From Candidatus Methylomirabilota bacterium (GTDB lineage Bacteria; Methylomirabilota; Methylomirabilia; Methylomirabilales; Methylomirabilaceae): a stretch of 5,218 nt of DNA. The DNA is taken from the NCBI GenBank assembly GCA_016200385.1, contig JACQEV010000396.1, positions 1 to 5,218 on the forward strand, in the 5' to 3' direction. Of this stretch, positions 1 to 5,218 are shown piece after piece. How positions within the stretch are numbered: the stretch's first letter is position 1; every line of letters starts with the position of its first letter. A program made the position numbers and the translations under genes. The notes beneath the pieces are model-generated. The model searched no databases, was not told where the DNA came from, and worked only from the letters and a program-made list of their open reading frames with translations.

Positions 1-791
1 GTCATCTGAGCGGGTGGGTAATCGTAGTGGTTGGCAAGCGCAAACCCGATTGCGCCCGTCCCCACGGCGACAACCGGGGCCACAAGAAACATGGGCCGCA
101 CCTCCCGGCACATGTACTTGGCGGCGAGAGCGGGCAGGACCAGGCACCCAAACGTGTACAGCATGCCGGAGGACCTGATGCTGAGCCCCACGGCAAGGCC
201 GAGCGAAGCAGAAGTGAGCGCTCCCCAGCGAGCCACCCTCATTCCCACTGCTGCGGCCATGACAGGGTCCATGGCGAAGAGAAGGATGCGCCGATGCAGA
301 GCGCAGAGAGCAAGTGCGGCCAACCCGGCAAGTATGCCAAAGGTCCAGACGTCTGCCATTGTGGCTCCGATAATGCTGGAAGAGAGCAACCGATGGATTT
401 CCTCCAGCCCGTGCGGGCTCTGGGAGACAATCAAGATGGAGAGGCTGGCCGACATCAGGAAGACCCAGCCCGTGAGCGCCTCGTGGCTTTCTCGTGCGCT
501 TTCTTCCCCCGGCCCAGTGATCAAAGCTGCGATCACGGAGAACGCCACGGCCATGATGGACAGGAAGCCATCCGAACGAAGCCAGAAGAGGGGACCCGTG
601 GCAGCCCAACCGCCGATCCACATCGCCAAGGCGATCCCCAGAGTTGATGCCTGTGACACGGCCGCGCCGATGAAGATCTGGTCACGGGCCACCACCAGCA
701 CACCGACGAGTGAGAGTAACAGGCCTATCAGCCATCCGGCGAGATAGGTGTTGTGAAAGAGCGTCCAGGACGAGAGGAAGCTCTCGATCAT
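1..791 (-). CDS. Metal ABC transporter permease, ABC-3 family (ZnuB-like), C-terminus cut by window edge
   Basis: This is the inner-membrane channel subunit of a zinc/manganese-type ABC importer. Reading down from the ATG at 791-789, the frame stays open to the window edge and gives 263 residues with no stop, so the C-terminus is missing. Family length is about 265-290, so little is probably lost. Hydrophobic segments lie near residues 16-35, 42-60, 77-93, 107-123, 147-164, 192-224 and 232-252, as expected for a polytopic permease. ABC-3 landmarks are visible: AAVSQASTLGIAL at 43-55 (the counterpart of the SHASLPG region of ZnuB), DPVMAAAVGM at 175-184, and a conserved-looking end with NHYDYPPAQM at 254-263. 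The ATG overlaps the TGA of the ATPase gene as ATGA, and a GGGAGG Shine-Dalgarno sits 6 bases upstream, so translation is probably coupled. The frame uses GC-rich codons like its neighbours. Metal specificity cannot be read from the permease. Confidence 0.9.
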   Translation of the reverse strand, partial: MIESFLSSWTLFHNTYLAGWLIGLLLSLVGVLVVARDQIFIGAAVSQASTLGIALAMWIGGWAATGPLFWLRSDGFLSIMAVAFSVIAALITGPGEESARESHEALTGWVFLMSASLSILIVSQSPHGLEEIHRLLSSSIIGATMADVWTFGILAGLAALALCALHRRILLFAMDPVMAAAVGMRVARWGALTSASLGLAVGLSIRSSGMLYTFGCLVLPALAAKYMCREVRPMFLVAPVVAVGTGAIGFALANHYDYPPAQM

Positions 792-1558
792 GGGGGCCCT
801 CCCGCTGAATGGACCCGGACCGCGACCGAGCCTGACCGGTTGTAGGAAACCTCCACCCCCACACCGTAGACCCGCTCGAGCGAGGCCGCGTTCAGCATCT
901 CGTGTCGCGGTCCCGACTCGACCGTCCCCGAGTGAAAGAGAACGAGGTGCGTGGCGTAGCGCGCGGCAATCGCGATGTCGTGTGTGACGAACAGGAGGGT
1001 CAACTGTTCGCCCTGGTTCAGCTTGGCGAGAAATCGCAGGAACAGGTCTTCCGTGGAAAGGTCGAGGCCGTTGGTCGGCTCGTCGAGTATCAAGAGGGTG
1101 GGCCGTCGCACGAGCGCCCTGGCCACAAGAGCGCGTTGACGTTGGCCGCCGGAAAGCGACCAGTAGTCACATCTCACCATCCCTTCCAGCCCGACCCTGG
1201 AGAGAGCCCACTCCAGGCGATCGGTCTGCTCCTTTCTGCTTGCACGAATGCCGACGAGCCCCAGCAGCACAAACTCCCGGACAGTGGTAGGAAGCGCCGG
1301 ATTCAGGTCGCAGCGCTGGGGAACAAAGCCGATCTGCTCAAGGCGCCCAAGATCCGGGTGGAGCCATAATCGGCCGGCCCGAGGGCGAAGCGCTCCGAGG
1401 ATGGCCCGGATCAGCGTGGTCTTCCCGGAACCGTTCGGTCCCAGGAAGAAGCAGAACTCGCCCTGCCGCACTTCGAGGTTGACGTTCTCCAGGATGACCC
1501 GGCCGCCATAGGCCAGGGACAATCCGTCCGCTTTCAGGACAACTTCAGTCTTCTCCAT
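788..1558 (-). CDS. Metal ABC transporter ATP-binding protein (ZnuC-like)
   Basis: This is the cytoplasmic ATPase that drives the metal importer. The 256-residue product has the full ABC set: Walker A GPNGSGKT at 40-47, Q-loop glutamine 81 in VPQR, signature LSGGQ at 135-139, Walker B LLILDE at 155-160 with catalytic Glu160, D-loop GLD near 164-166, and H-loop His193 in VTHD. The length fits ZnuC/MntB-type ATPases (about 220-270). The frame can be extended to a GTG at 1591, but no Shine-Dalgarno precedes that codon. The ATG at 1558 has GGAGGAG directly upstream, with a short spacer, and the protein then begins like its family (MEKTEVVLKADGLSLAYGG). It lies 93 bases after the binding-protein gene and overlaps the permease start by 4 bases. 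Nothing essential is missing. The C-terminal stretch after about residue 235 is variable. Confidence 0.93.
   Translation of the reverse strand: MEKTEVVLKADGLSLAYGGRVILENVNLEVRQGEFCFFLGPNGSGKTTLIRAILGALRPRAGRLWLHPDLGRLEQIGFVPQRCDLNPALPTTVREFVLLGLVGIRASRKEQTDRLEWALSRVGLEGMVRCDYWSLSGGQRQRALVARALVRRPTLLILDEPTNGLDLSTEDLFLRFLAKLNQGEQLTLLFVTHDIAIAARYATHLVLFHSGTVESGPRHEMLNAASLERVYGVGVEVSYNRSGSVAVRVHSAGGPP
798..803 (-). promoter_or_regulatory. Ribosome binding site of the permease, inside the ATPase 3' end
   Basis: GGGAGG lies 6 bases before the permease ATG and overlaps the last codons of the ATPase gene. With the ATGA stop/start overlap, it points to coupled translation of the two subunits. Confidence 0.7.
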
Positions 1559-1559
1559 A

Positions 1560-1566
1560 CTCCTCC
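1560..1566 (-). promoter_or_regulatory. Ribosome binding site deciding the ATPase start
   Basis: GGAGGAG ends one base before the ATG at 1558 (GGAGG is 3 bases away). The spacing is short, but the alternative GTG at 1591 has no Shine-Dalgarno, so this site decides the start in favour of 1558. It adjoins an 11-bp palindrome, CCGAGTCTCGG (1565-1575), that might partly hide it in a hairpin. Confidence 0.6.
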
Positions 1567-1651
1567 GAGTCTCGGCAGCCCGCGCAGCCACGAGAGAGCC
1601 AGGCGTCCGCGAGATCCATTCGTGAGACGTAGAGCGGCGGGGAGGCCTAAG

Positions 1652-2716
1652 TCATGCCTTACCCTCCAGCGCTTCCGCAAGCTGCCGGACATTGTAATCG
1701 ATCATGGCAAGGTACTCGTCGGCGCCATCTCGCGCCCCGACTTGGTGGGCCATTCTCACGACCCGGGCGCCGGTCTTTTCCGAGATGAATCGCGCGTGGC
1801 GATGGTTATAATAGGATGCTGCAAGGACGATCTTGACCCCTTCTGCTCGCATCAATTCCGCCAACGCGCTGAGGTGTTTGGTGGTTGGTGGGATCCCCGG
1901 TTTGGGTTCCATGAACCCGATCACTGAGATTCCAAATCGGCGGGCGAAGTAAGGCCACATGTTGTGGTCAGCTACTGCCTTGATTCCATAGTGTGGAAGC
2001 ATCACGCGCAGCCATCCACCGAGCAGAGACGCCTCTCCCTGTTGCTTCAGAAAGGTGTCGAGCTTGCCATGCTCGAAGAGGCGCGCCAGCTTATCCGTAT
2101 CGTATTTCTTGGCAAGCTTGTCGCCAACCAAGGCTGCGCCCAATCGTTGGTTGAAGGAGGCGTAGCGCTCATCGAAGTACTGCTTCCGCTCCGGTCGCAG
2201 TTCAATCAGCTTATCCCGGATCAGCCGGGCTACCTTGAGGCCATTCAAAGGGTCAAGCAGATAGTGCGGGTTCCCCAGGGGGTGGACGTCTCCCATGGAA
2301 CGGTCCACCGGCCCGGTGGGAACCTCCAGGGGCGATATGATCCTGGAGGCGTCGAGATAGCCGCGCCCGCCGGGCAAGACCACTCCGTTCCTGGCGTTCT
2401 GCAAGAGTACCGGTGCCCAGCCGATTTCCAGGTCCATTCCGACCTGGATATACAGGTTGGCCTGGCTCAACGCCTTGATGAAGCTGGGCTTGGCCTCGAC
2501 GAAGTGCGCGTCTTCCGTCCCCTTCGCGAAGACCGTGACAGATACCTGGTCACCCCCCACCTCGCGAGTGAGACTGCCCAGCTCAGGAACCGTCGCGCAG
2601 ACGTGGATCGGCTTGGCACCCTCCTGGGCATAGACGGTGGAGCCCGCGAGCCCCAGGGCTGCCAATGAGAGGGCCAAGAGGACCGGTCGATGCGTTCTAC
2701 TCAATATATATAACAT
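1652..2716 (-). CDS. Periplasmic metal-binding protein of ABC importer, cluster A-I (ZnuA/TroA-like)
   Basis: This is the periplasmic solute-binding protein that captures a divalent metal and delivers it to the permease encoded two genes downstream. It is 354 residues long. A signal peptide is clear: basic residues (R7, R10), hydrophobic core 11-28, and a likely cut after VYA at 28-30. Family landmarks follow in order: DAHFVEAKPS (His71), GDVHPLGNPHYLLDP (His145, His151), HNMWPYFARRFG (His251), MEPKPGIPP at 269-277, and EKTGARVV near 313-320. His71, His151 and His251 align with the three usual histidine ligands. The third being His and not Glu favours zinc over manganese. Where the family normally has Asp (DPLG), this protein reads AHQVG with His324. 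The His-rich loop of classical ZnuA is absent, and the stretch at about 195-245 is longer than usual. The start is supported by GGAGGAG upstream, and the outer-membrane gene ends only 17 bases before it. Confidence 0.92.
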   Translation of the reverse strand: MLYILSRTHRPVLLALSLAALGLAGSTVYAQEGAKPIHVCATVPELGSLTREVGGDQVSVTVFAKGTEDAHFVEAKPSFIKALSQANLYIQVGMDLEIGWAPVLLQNARNGVVLPGGRGYLDASRIISPLEVPTGPVDRSMGDVHPLGNPHYLLDPLNGLKVARLIRDKLIELRPERKQYFDERYASFNQRLGAALVGDKLAKKYDTDKLARLFEHGKLDTFLKQQGEASLLGGWLRVMLPHYGIKAVADHNMWPYFARRFGISVIGFMEPKPGIPPTTKHLSALAELMRAEGVKIVLAASYYNHRHARFISEKTGARVVRMAHQVGARDGADEYLAMIDYNVRQLAEALEGKA

Positions 2717-2723
2717 GGGAGAT

Positions 2724-2730
2724 CTCCTCC
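2724..2730 (-). promoter_or_regulatory. Ribosome binding site of the metal-binding protein gene
   Basis: GGAGGAG lies 7 bases before the ATG at 2716 and falls in the 17-base gap after the outer-membrane gene's TAA. This supports independent reinitiation within one operon. Confidence 0.8.
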
Positions 2731-2733
2731 CGC

Positions 2734-4233
2734 TTAATACTTGTGGGCCGGATGGGCGCCGTAGAGGAATTCGACACCCAACCAGACGGAATGGGCGTCC
2801 TTGTGCTCGAGGTGGTCCGAGCGGTCGTAGTTGTACTGCAGGCGGAGCCGCGAGAACTCGGACGGGTGCCAGACGAGGAGCGGCGAGATGCGGTGACGGT
2901 CGTCTCGGAACGGGTCCGCGTCCCTTCCATTAAAGGTCAGCACGCTCGCCCCACTCCCGCTGGCATACTCGTACCGGAGCCCGCCGGCCCAGCCATATTG
3001 GAATCCGTATAACGCCTGGGTGTAGAATCCCCAGTCGCGGAGGGTCTCACGCGGCAAATTAATGACCTCGTCTGGGTTGCTGTCATCGAAGAAGCGGTCC
3101 GCCGTATAGTCCCGCTGCATAATCTCCGACTGCCACAGGACGAACGGCCACCCGCGGAAGTTGTCGGTGGGACGCCACCTCACCTTAAGGTCTGCGCCGT
3201 AGATGCGAGTGTCCCCGTCTGGGCCAGAGGCGTTGGGGCCGAAGACCCCTGAGATCCCGAGCTTGGCGCCCACCTCGTCGCTCACATTCCAGAAGTTTTC
3301 CCAGCGGACCAGATAAGCGAGATCCTTCAGACTCTTCACGTCGCGCTGGACAAACGGTCGCCCGCCGATGGGGCGGACATCGAAAAAGTCGCGGTTCGCA
3401 AGAAAGCTCGTCATCGTTTCGCCGCCGGCATTCTGTACCCCGAGATAGAGCTCGGAGAACCAGGGCAGCGGAGTAAGCCAGCCCAGGCGAACGCCGGCCT
3501 GTCGCATCCCATCAGGCCCGAAGAGCCGCGTATTGATGACCGGTTGGTCCAGCCAGTCCCAGGCGTGAGGATGGGTGGGATTGATGAGCCCGAACTCGCT
3601 CAAGAAAAACCCGCCCTTCAGTTGGAGTCCATAAGGCAAAGACTGGGTGGTCAGGAACGCCTCTTCCAGCTCGACTGTCGTGTCGCCGACGACAGGGTCG
3701 ATGAGGAAAAGGAGATGGGTTTCACCCGTGAAGTAAGGGTCCACTGCACCTGTCAACGACAGCTCTGCCTGCTGGACCGTGAAGCCGCGCTTGCGCGGGT
3801 CATGGTCGCCGCCTTGGAGCCTCTGGAGTGACTCGTCGCGTTCGGTTGAAGTCCCGGCGGCGAAGAGGGCGTCCAAAGAGACGTCGATCAGCCGAAACGT
3901 GCTCCCGCCGACCCGGCGGGACAAGAGATCGGGTGGAGGTAGCTGCTCGGCAGGCGTCTCTATCTCATTTAAGGCCTTGTCAAGGGCCGATTTTGGCACC
4001 GAGGGCTTTTCGTGGGCACTGGATTGGGATTCCATAGCCTGAATCCGCCGCTGCAGCTCGTCCAGCTTGCGCTGCTTTTCGGCGTCGCTTCGCCGCAGCT
4101 CTTCGATCTCCTTCTTGAGAGCCTCAAGTTCGTGGGTCATGACCTGGGCCAGCGCGGCTTGCGTCTCGACGAGCAGCGCAACAAGAACGGTAAGGATGAT
4201 GAAGCTCCTTTGTTTGAGGCAGGGAAATAGCAT
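2734..4233 (-). CDS. Putative outer-membrane beta-barrel (porin-like) protein linked to metal uptake
   Basis: This 499-residue protein probably forms an outer-membrane channel and is the first gene of the metal-transport operon. A signal peptide is visible (hydrophobic core 11-22, likely cleavage after ALA at 27-29). Residues about 31-70 are charged and heptad-like (HELEALKKEIEELRR), indicating a periplasmic coiled coil. A Pro-rich linker follows near 93-102, then from about 110 to the end alternating amphipathic strands with many aromatics, ending in tyrosine as barrel proteins often do. NPTHPHAWDWLDQPVI at 218-233, followed by RLFGPDGMRQAG, resembles porin-like proteins annotated as zinc-regulated outer-membrane receptors. 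That resemblance is from memory and was not searched. No TonB box or plug domain is evident, so passive diffusion is more likely than TonB-driven uptake. AAGGAGG lies 8 bases before the ATG. The substrate is inferred only from the adjoining ABC genes. A phosphate-selective-porin-like (OprP/O) relationship is the main alternative. Confidence 0.78.
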   Translation of the reverse strand: MLFPCLKQRSFIILTVLVALLVETQAALAQVMTHELEALKKEIEELRRSDAEKQRKLDELQRRIQAMESQSSAHEKPSVPKSALDKALNEIETPAEQLPPPDLLSRRVGGSTFRLIDVSLDALFAAGTSTERDESLQRLQGGDHDPRKRGFTVQQAELSLTGAVDPYFTGETHLLFLIDPVVGDTTVELEEAFLTTQSLPYGLQLKGGFFLSEFGLINPTHPHAWDWLDQPVINTRLFGPDGMRQAGVRLGWLTPLPWFSELYLGVQNAGGETMTSFLANRDFFDVRPIGGRPFVQRDVKSLKDLAYLVRWENFWNVSDEVGAKLGISGVFGPNASGPDGDTRIYGADLKVRWRPTDNFRGWPFVLWQSEIMQRDYTADRFFDDSNPDEVINLPRETLRDWGFYTQALYGFQYGWAGGLRYEYASGSGASVLTFNGRDADPFRDDRHRISPLLVWHPSEFSRLRLQYNYDRSDHLEHKDAHSVWLGVEFLYGAHPAHKY

Positions 4234-4241
4234 CGGTTGTT

Positions 4242-4248
4242 CCTCCTT
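4242..4248 (-). promoter_or_regulatory. Ribosome binding site of the outer-membrane gene
   Basis: AAGGAGG, a near-perfect Shine-Dalgarno, lies 8 bases before the ATG at 4233 and fixes that start. Confidence 0.8.
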
Positions 4249-4264
4249 CCATGCAAAGGGTCTC

Positions 4265-4282
4265 GTCGTGTCAAGACAAGAC
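4265..4282. promoter_or_regulatory. Candidate operator: 18-bp imperfect inverted repeat
   Basis: On the minus strand the site reads GTCTTGTC-TT-GACACGAC. The two 8-bp arms pair at 7 of 8 positions around a 2-bp centre. It ends 31 bases before the outer-membrane gene's start codon and contains a TTGACA hexamer, so a bound protein would be well placed to block transcription. It does not match the Zur, Fur, NikR or MntR consensus sites I know, so the regulator is unknown. Short palindromes also occur by chance. Confidence 0.35.
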
Positions 4283-4357
4283 CGTACAAACGGGAAATGG
4301 GGAGGCGCGTTGGTTCTCCGGTCTTATGAAGCATCACGAGACCGGTTACCGACCGGC

Positions 4358-4368
4358 GGTTAGGCTAA
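4358..4368. promoter_or_regulatory. Possible DtxR/IdeR-like operator core
   Basis: GGTTAGGCTAA contains the perfect 9-bp palindrome TTAGGCTAA and matches the central part of the IdeR/DtxR consensus (TTAGGTTAGSCTAACCTAA). The outer positions on both sides do not match, so this may be a degenerate site or chance. It lies about 125 bases upstream of the outer-membrane gene start and just past the stop of the preceding ORF. Confidence 0.2.
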
Positions 4369-4376
4369 TGCGGGTG

Positions 4377-4811
4377 TTAGAGAAGGATGGGTGGGGCGCG
4401 GTTGTGAAAGGAGCCGACGTCAGTGACGCCGTAAAGCGGTAAGAATGAAAGGCCGCGAAACTCAGATTTTAGGAAAAACCGGAGCAGGAGAGCGAGCAGG
4501 AGGCCGGTGGAGGCGACCTGTTGCCAGAAATGGATTGGACAGACCTGTTGCGGTCCGGGCCGAGGCTTGGCGCCGGTCTGCTGAGCACCGGTGATCGGGG
4601 TGGGATCAGGGAGGAGAAGCCGGAAGAGACCGCCCAGGGAGCCAGCATCACCGTGGTCGTGTGGGTCGGGGACCAGGAGCAGGAATGACATGGCGAGGAG
4701 CACGAAAGTCGCTGCCCCACGCTGTCTTCCGATCTCCGCGCCCTTACCCCTGTCCAACTCCACTTGCCTCTCCCACGACATCGGATCGCTAAAGAAAAAC
4801 ACCCCGCCCAT
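4377..4811 (-). CDS. Unrecognised small membrane-associated protein with His/Cys motifs
   Basis: I do not recognise this 144-residue product. It has a hydrophobic segment at about 33-47, then PDPHDHGDAG at 48-57, a Pro/Gly-rich stretch, CPIH at 91-94, a second hydrophobic segment at about 98-113, and a C-terminal HNRAPP at 136-141. Similar layouts (His/Asp cluster, CPxC-like motif, terminal RAPP) occur in small proteins near copper and zinc transport genes, so a role in binding or passing metal at the membrane is a guess from motifs and context. Only one cysteine is present, so it is not a typical CxxC chaperone. The ATG at 4811 has a weak GAGAGG 8 bases upstream and begins 30 bases after the CopD-family stop, which suggests co-transcription. 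A second ATG at 4781 has no visible Shine-Dalgarno. The frame could in principle be spurious, but no better frame covers this stretch. Confidence 0.55.
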   Translation of the reverse strand: MGGVFFFSDPMSWERQVELDRGKGAEIGRQRGAATFVLLAMSFLLLVPDPHDHGDAGSLGGLFRLLLPDPTPITGAQQTGAKPRPGPQQVCPIHFWQQVASTGLLLALLLRFFLKSEFRGLSFLPLYGVTDVGSFHNRAPPILL

Positions 4812-4841
4812 TCTTGGGCCCTCTCGACCTGGAGCGGAAGT

Positions 4842-5218
4842 TTACCAAGAGCGCCCCCGCATGTCTAGGGGAAACTTCCTTCCTTGCAGTCTTTCCACTA
4901 CAGACCACTTCGCCGTCTCGCGCCCATGCGTGGGCTGGTGGAGGGCGTGCTCTTCACGGTGCTGGTGGGAACGGATATGCCGGGCCGGCGGGAGCTGGGT
5001 CAGCAGCGCCGTGCAGGCCAGAGCCCCGACCGCTACGAGCCACTCTAACCGCACGGACAAGAAGAATTGCTGTCGAATCTTCTCGCCACTCGTGCCCGCC
5101 TTTCCCCTTCGCAGCGTGTCGGCGAACCGGCCGATCGCCCGCACGATCAGCCGGTCAGGTGTGCCCGGGCGGCCTCCTAGCAGGAAGACGAAGTAATAAC
5201 GGTTCAGTGCCGCTATCA
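4842..5218 (-). CDS. CopD-family (copper resistance protein D) membrane protein, C-terminal fragment
   Basis: Only the last 124 residues are in the window. The frame enters open from the right edge and ends at a TAA at 4844-4842. It starts AALNRYYFV, followed by a basic loop and then FFLSVRLEWLVAVGALACTALLTQLPPARH, matching the end of the CopD/YcnJ domain (typically ALNR..., then SVRLE, a last transmembrane helix and ALLT.LPP). The last helix lies at about residues 59-74 of the fragment. CopD proteins are multi-pass inner-membrane proteins associated with copper handling, often working with the periplasmic protein CopC. After the final helix, a tail of about 45 residues follows with six histidines at fragment positions 80, 84, 86, 90, 93 and 97, an unusual addition that may bind metal. 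An internal GTG at 5144 is not the start because the family signature continues upstream of it. The gene is probably co-transcribed with the 144-residue protein downstream. Confidence 0.75.
   Translation of the reverse strand, partial: IAALNRYYFVFLLGGRPGTPDRLIVRAIGRFADTLRRGKAGTSGEKIRQQFFLSVRLEWLVAVGALACTALLTQLPPARHIRSHQHREEHALHQPTHGRETAKWSVVERLQGRKFPLDMRGRSW

Larger units (their letters stand above)
4234..4376. promoter_or_regulatory. Intergenic region upstream of the outer-membrane/ABC operon
   Basis: These 143 bases separate the 144-residue ORF from the outer-membrane gene and are the only plausible place in the window for the operon's own promoter. They hold two short palindromes (listed separately) and a minus-strand TTGACA (4274-4269) identical to the sigma-70 -35 consensus. 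No acceptable -10 element follows it at 16-18 bases, so no promoter is called. A small hairpin, CCGGT-TACCG-ACCGG (4342-4356), has no T-run and is not convincing as a terminator. Read-through from the CopD block into the operon therefore remains possible. Confidence 0.45.

Noticed and set aside
31..747. 238-codon open frame on the plus strand
   Set aside because: It is antisense to the permease, whose minus-strand frame gives a coherent polytopic ABC-3 protein. The plus-strand product has no recognisable domain and only reflects GC-rich codon bias.
1559..1591. Eleven-residue N-terminal extension of the ATPase from a GTG
   Set aside because: There is no Shine-Dalgarno before the GTG. The ATG at 1558 has GGAGGAG and gives a family-typical N-terminus.
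1559..1651. Terminator or promoter in the gap between the binding-protein and ATPase genes
   Set aside because: No stem followed by a T-run and no -10/-35 pair was found. The gap is short and the genes are functionally linked.
1964..2668. 234-codon open frame on the plus strand
   Set aside because: It is fully antisense to the metal-binding protein gene, which has a signal peptide and family motifs. No domain or good ribosome site supports it.
4342..4356. Hairpin CCGGT-TACCG-ACCGG as a terminator
   Set aside because: The stem is only 5 bp and no T-run follows on either strand.
4842..5144. A separate 100-residue gene starting at the GTG at 5144
   Set aside because: The frame stays open to the window edge and the upstream residues (AALNRYYFV) match the CopD family, so it is the end of a larger gene.
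4591..5196. 201-codon open frame on the plus strand across the CopD-family fragment and the small protein
   Set aside because: The opposite strand carries a CopD-like C-terminus. The plus-strand product is Ser/Arg/Pro-rich, has no recognisable features and looks like a shadow.

Overview
The window reads as a chromosomal metal-handling region from a GC-rich Gram-negative (diderm) bacterium. The diderm call rests on a signal-peptide-bearing outer-membrane barrel protein and a periplasmic solute-binding protein. The lineage cannot be fixed from sequence alone. The protein style resembles environmental phyla such as Nitrospirota, Methylomirabilota/NC10 or Rokubacteria, but that is an impression and not a result. 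All six recognisable genes lie on the minus strand and are transcribed from high to low coordinates. Both window edges cut a gene.

Upstream block (5218 to 4377): the C-terminal part of a CopD-family (copper-resistance D) membrane protein enters from the right edge and ends in a histidine-rich tail. About 30 bases later comes a 144-residue unrecognised protein with two hydrophobic segments flanking a stretch that carries an HDHGD motif, then a CPIH motif and a C-terminal RAPP. The two are probably co-transcribed.

Intergenic region (4376 to 4234): 143 bases with no gene. It holds an 18-bp imperfect palindrome close to the next start codon and a 9-bp palindrome, TTAGGCTAA, that resembles the core of DtxR/IdeR-type operators. 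Both are candidate metal-regulator sites. No convincing promoter pair or intrinsic terminator was found.

Main operon (4233 to 1): outer-membrane barrel protein with an N-terminal coiled coil, then a cluster A-I (ZnuA/TroA-like) metal-binding protein, then an ABC ATPase (ZnuC-like), then an ABC-3 family permease (ZnuB-like) that runs off the left edge. Spacing is tight: 17 bases between the first two genes, 93 between the second and third, and a 4-base ATGA overlap between ATPase and permease. Each gene has its own purine-rich Shine-Dalgarno sequence. The natural reading is one transcription unit for taking a divalent cation (zinc most likely, manganese or another metal possible) across both membranes. 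The barrel would let it through the outer membrane, the binding protein would capture it in the periplasm, and the permease/ATPase pair would pump it into the cytoplasm. The most unusual molecular detail is that the binding protein appears to carry histidine where the family's usual aspartate ligand sits, which could give an all-histidine metal site.

No tRNA, rRNA, CRISPR array, insertion sequence or long repeat was seen.
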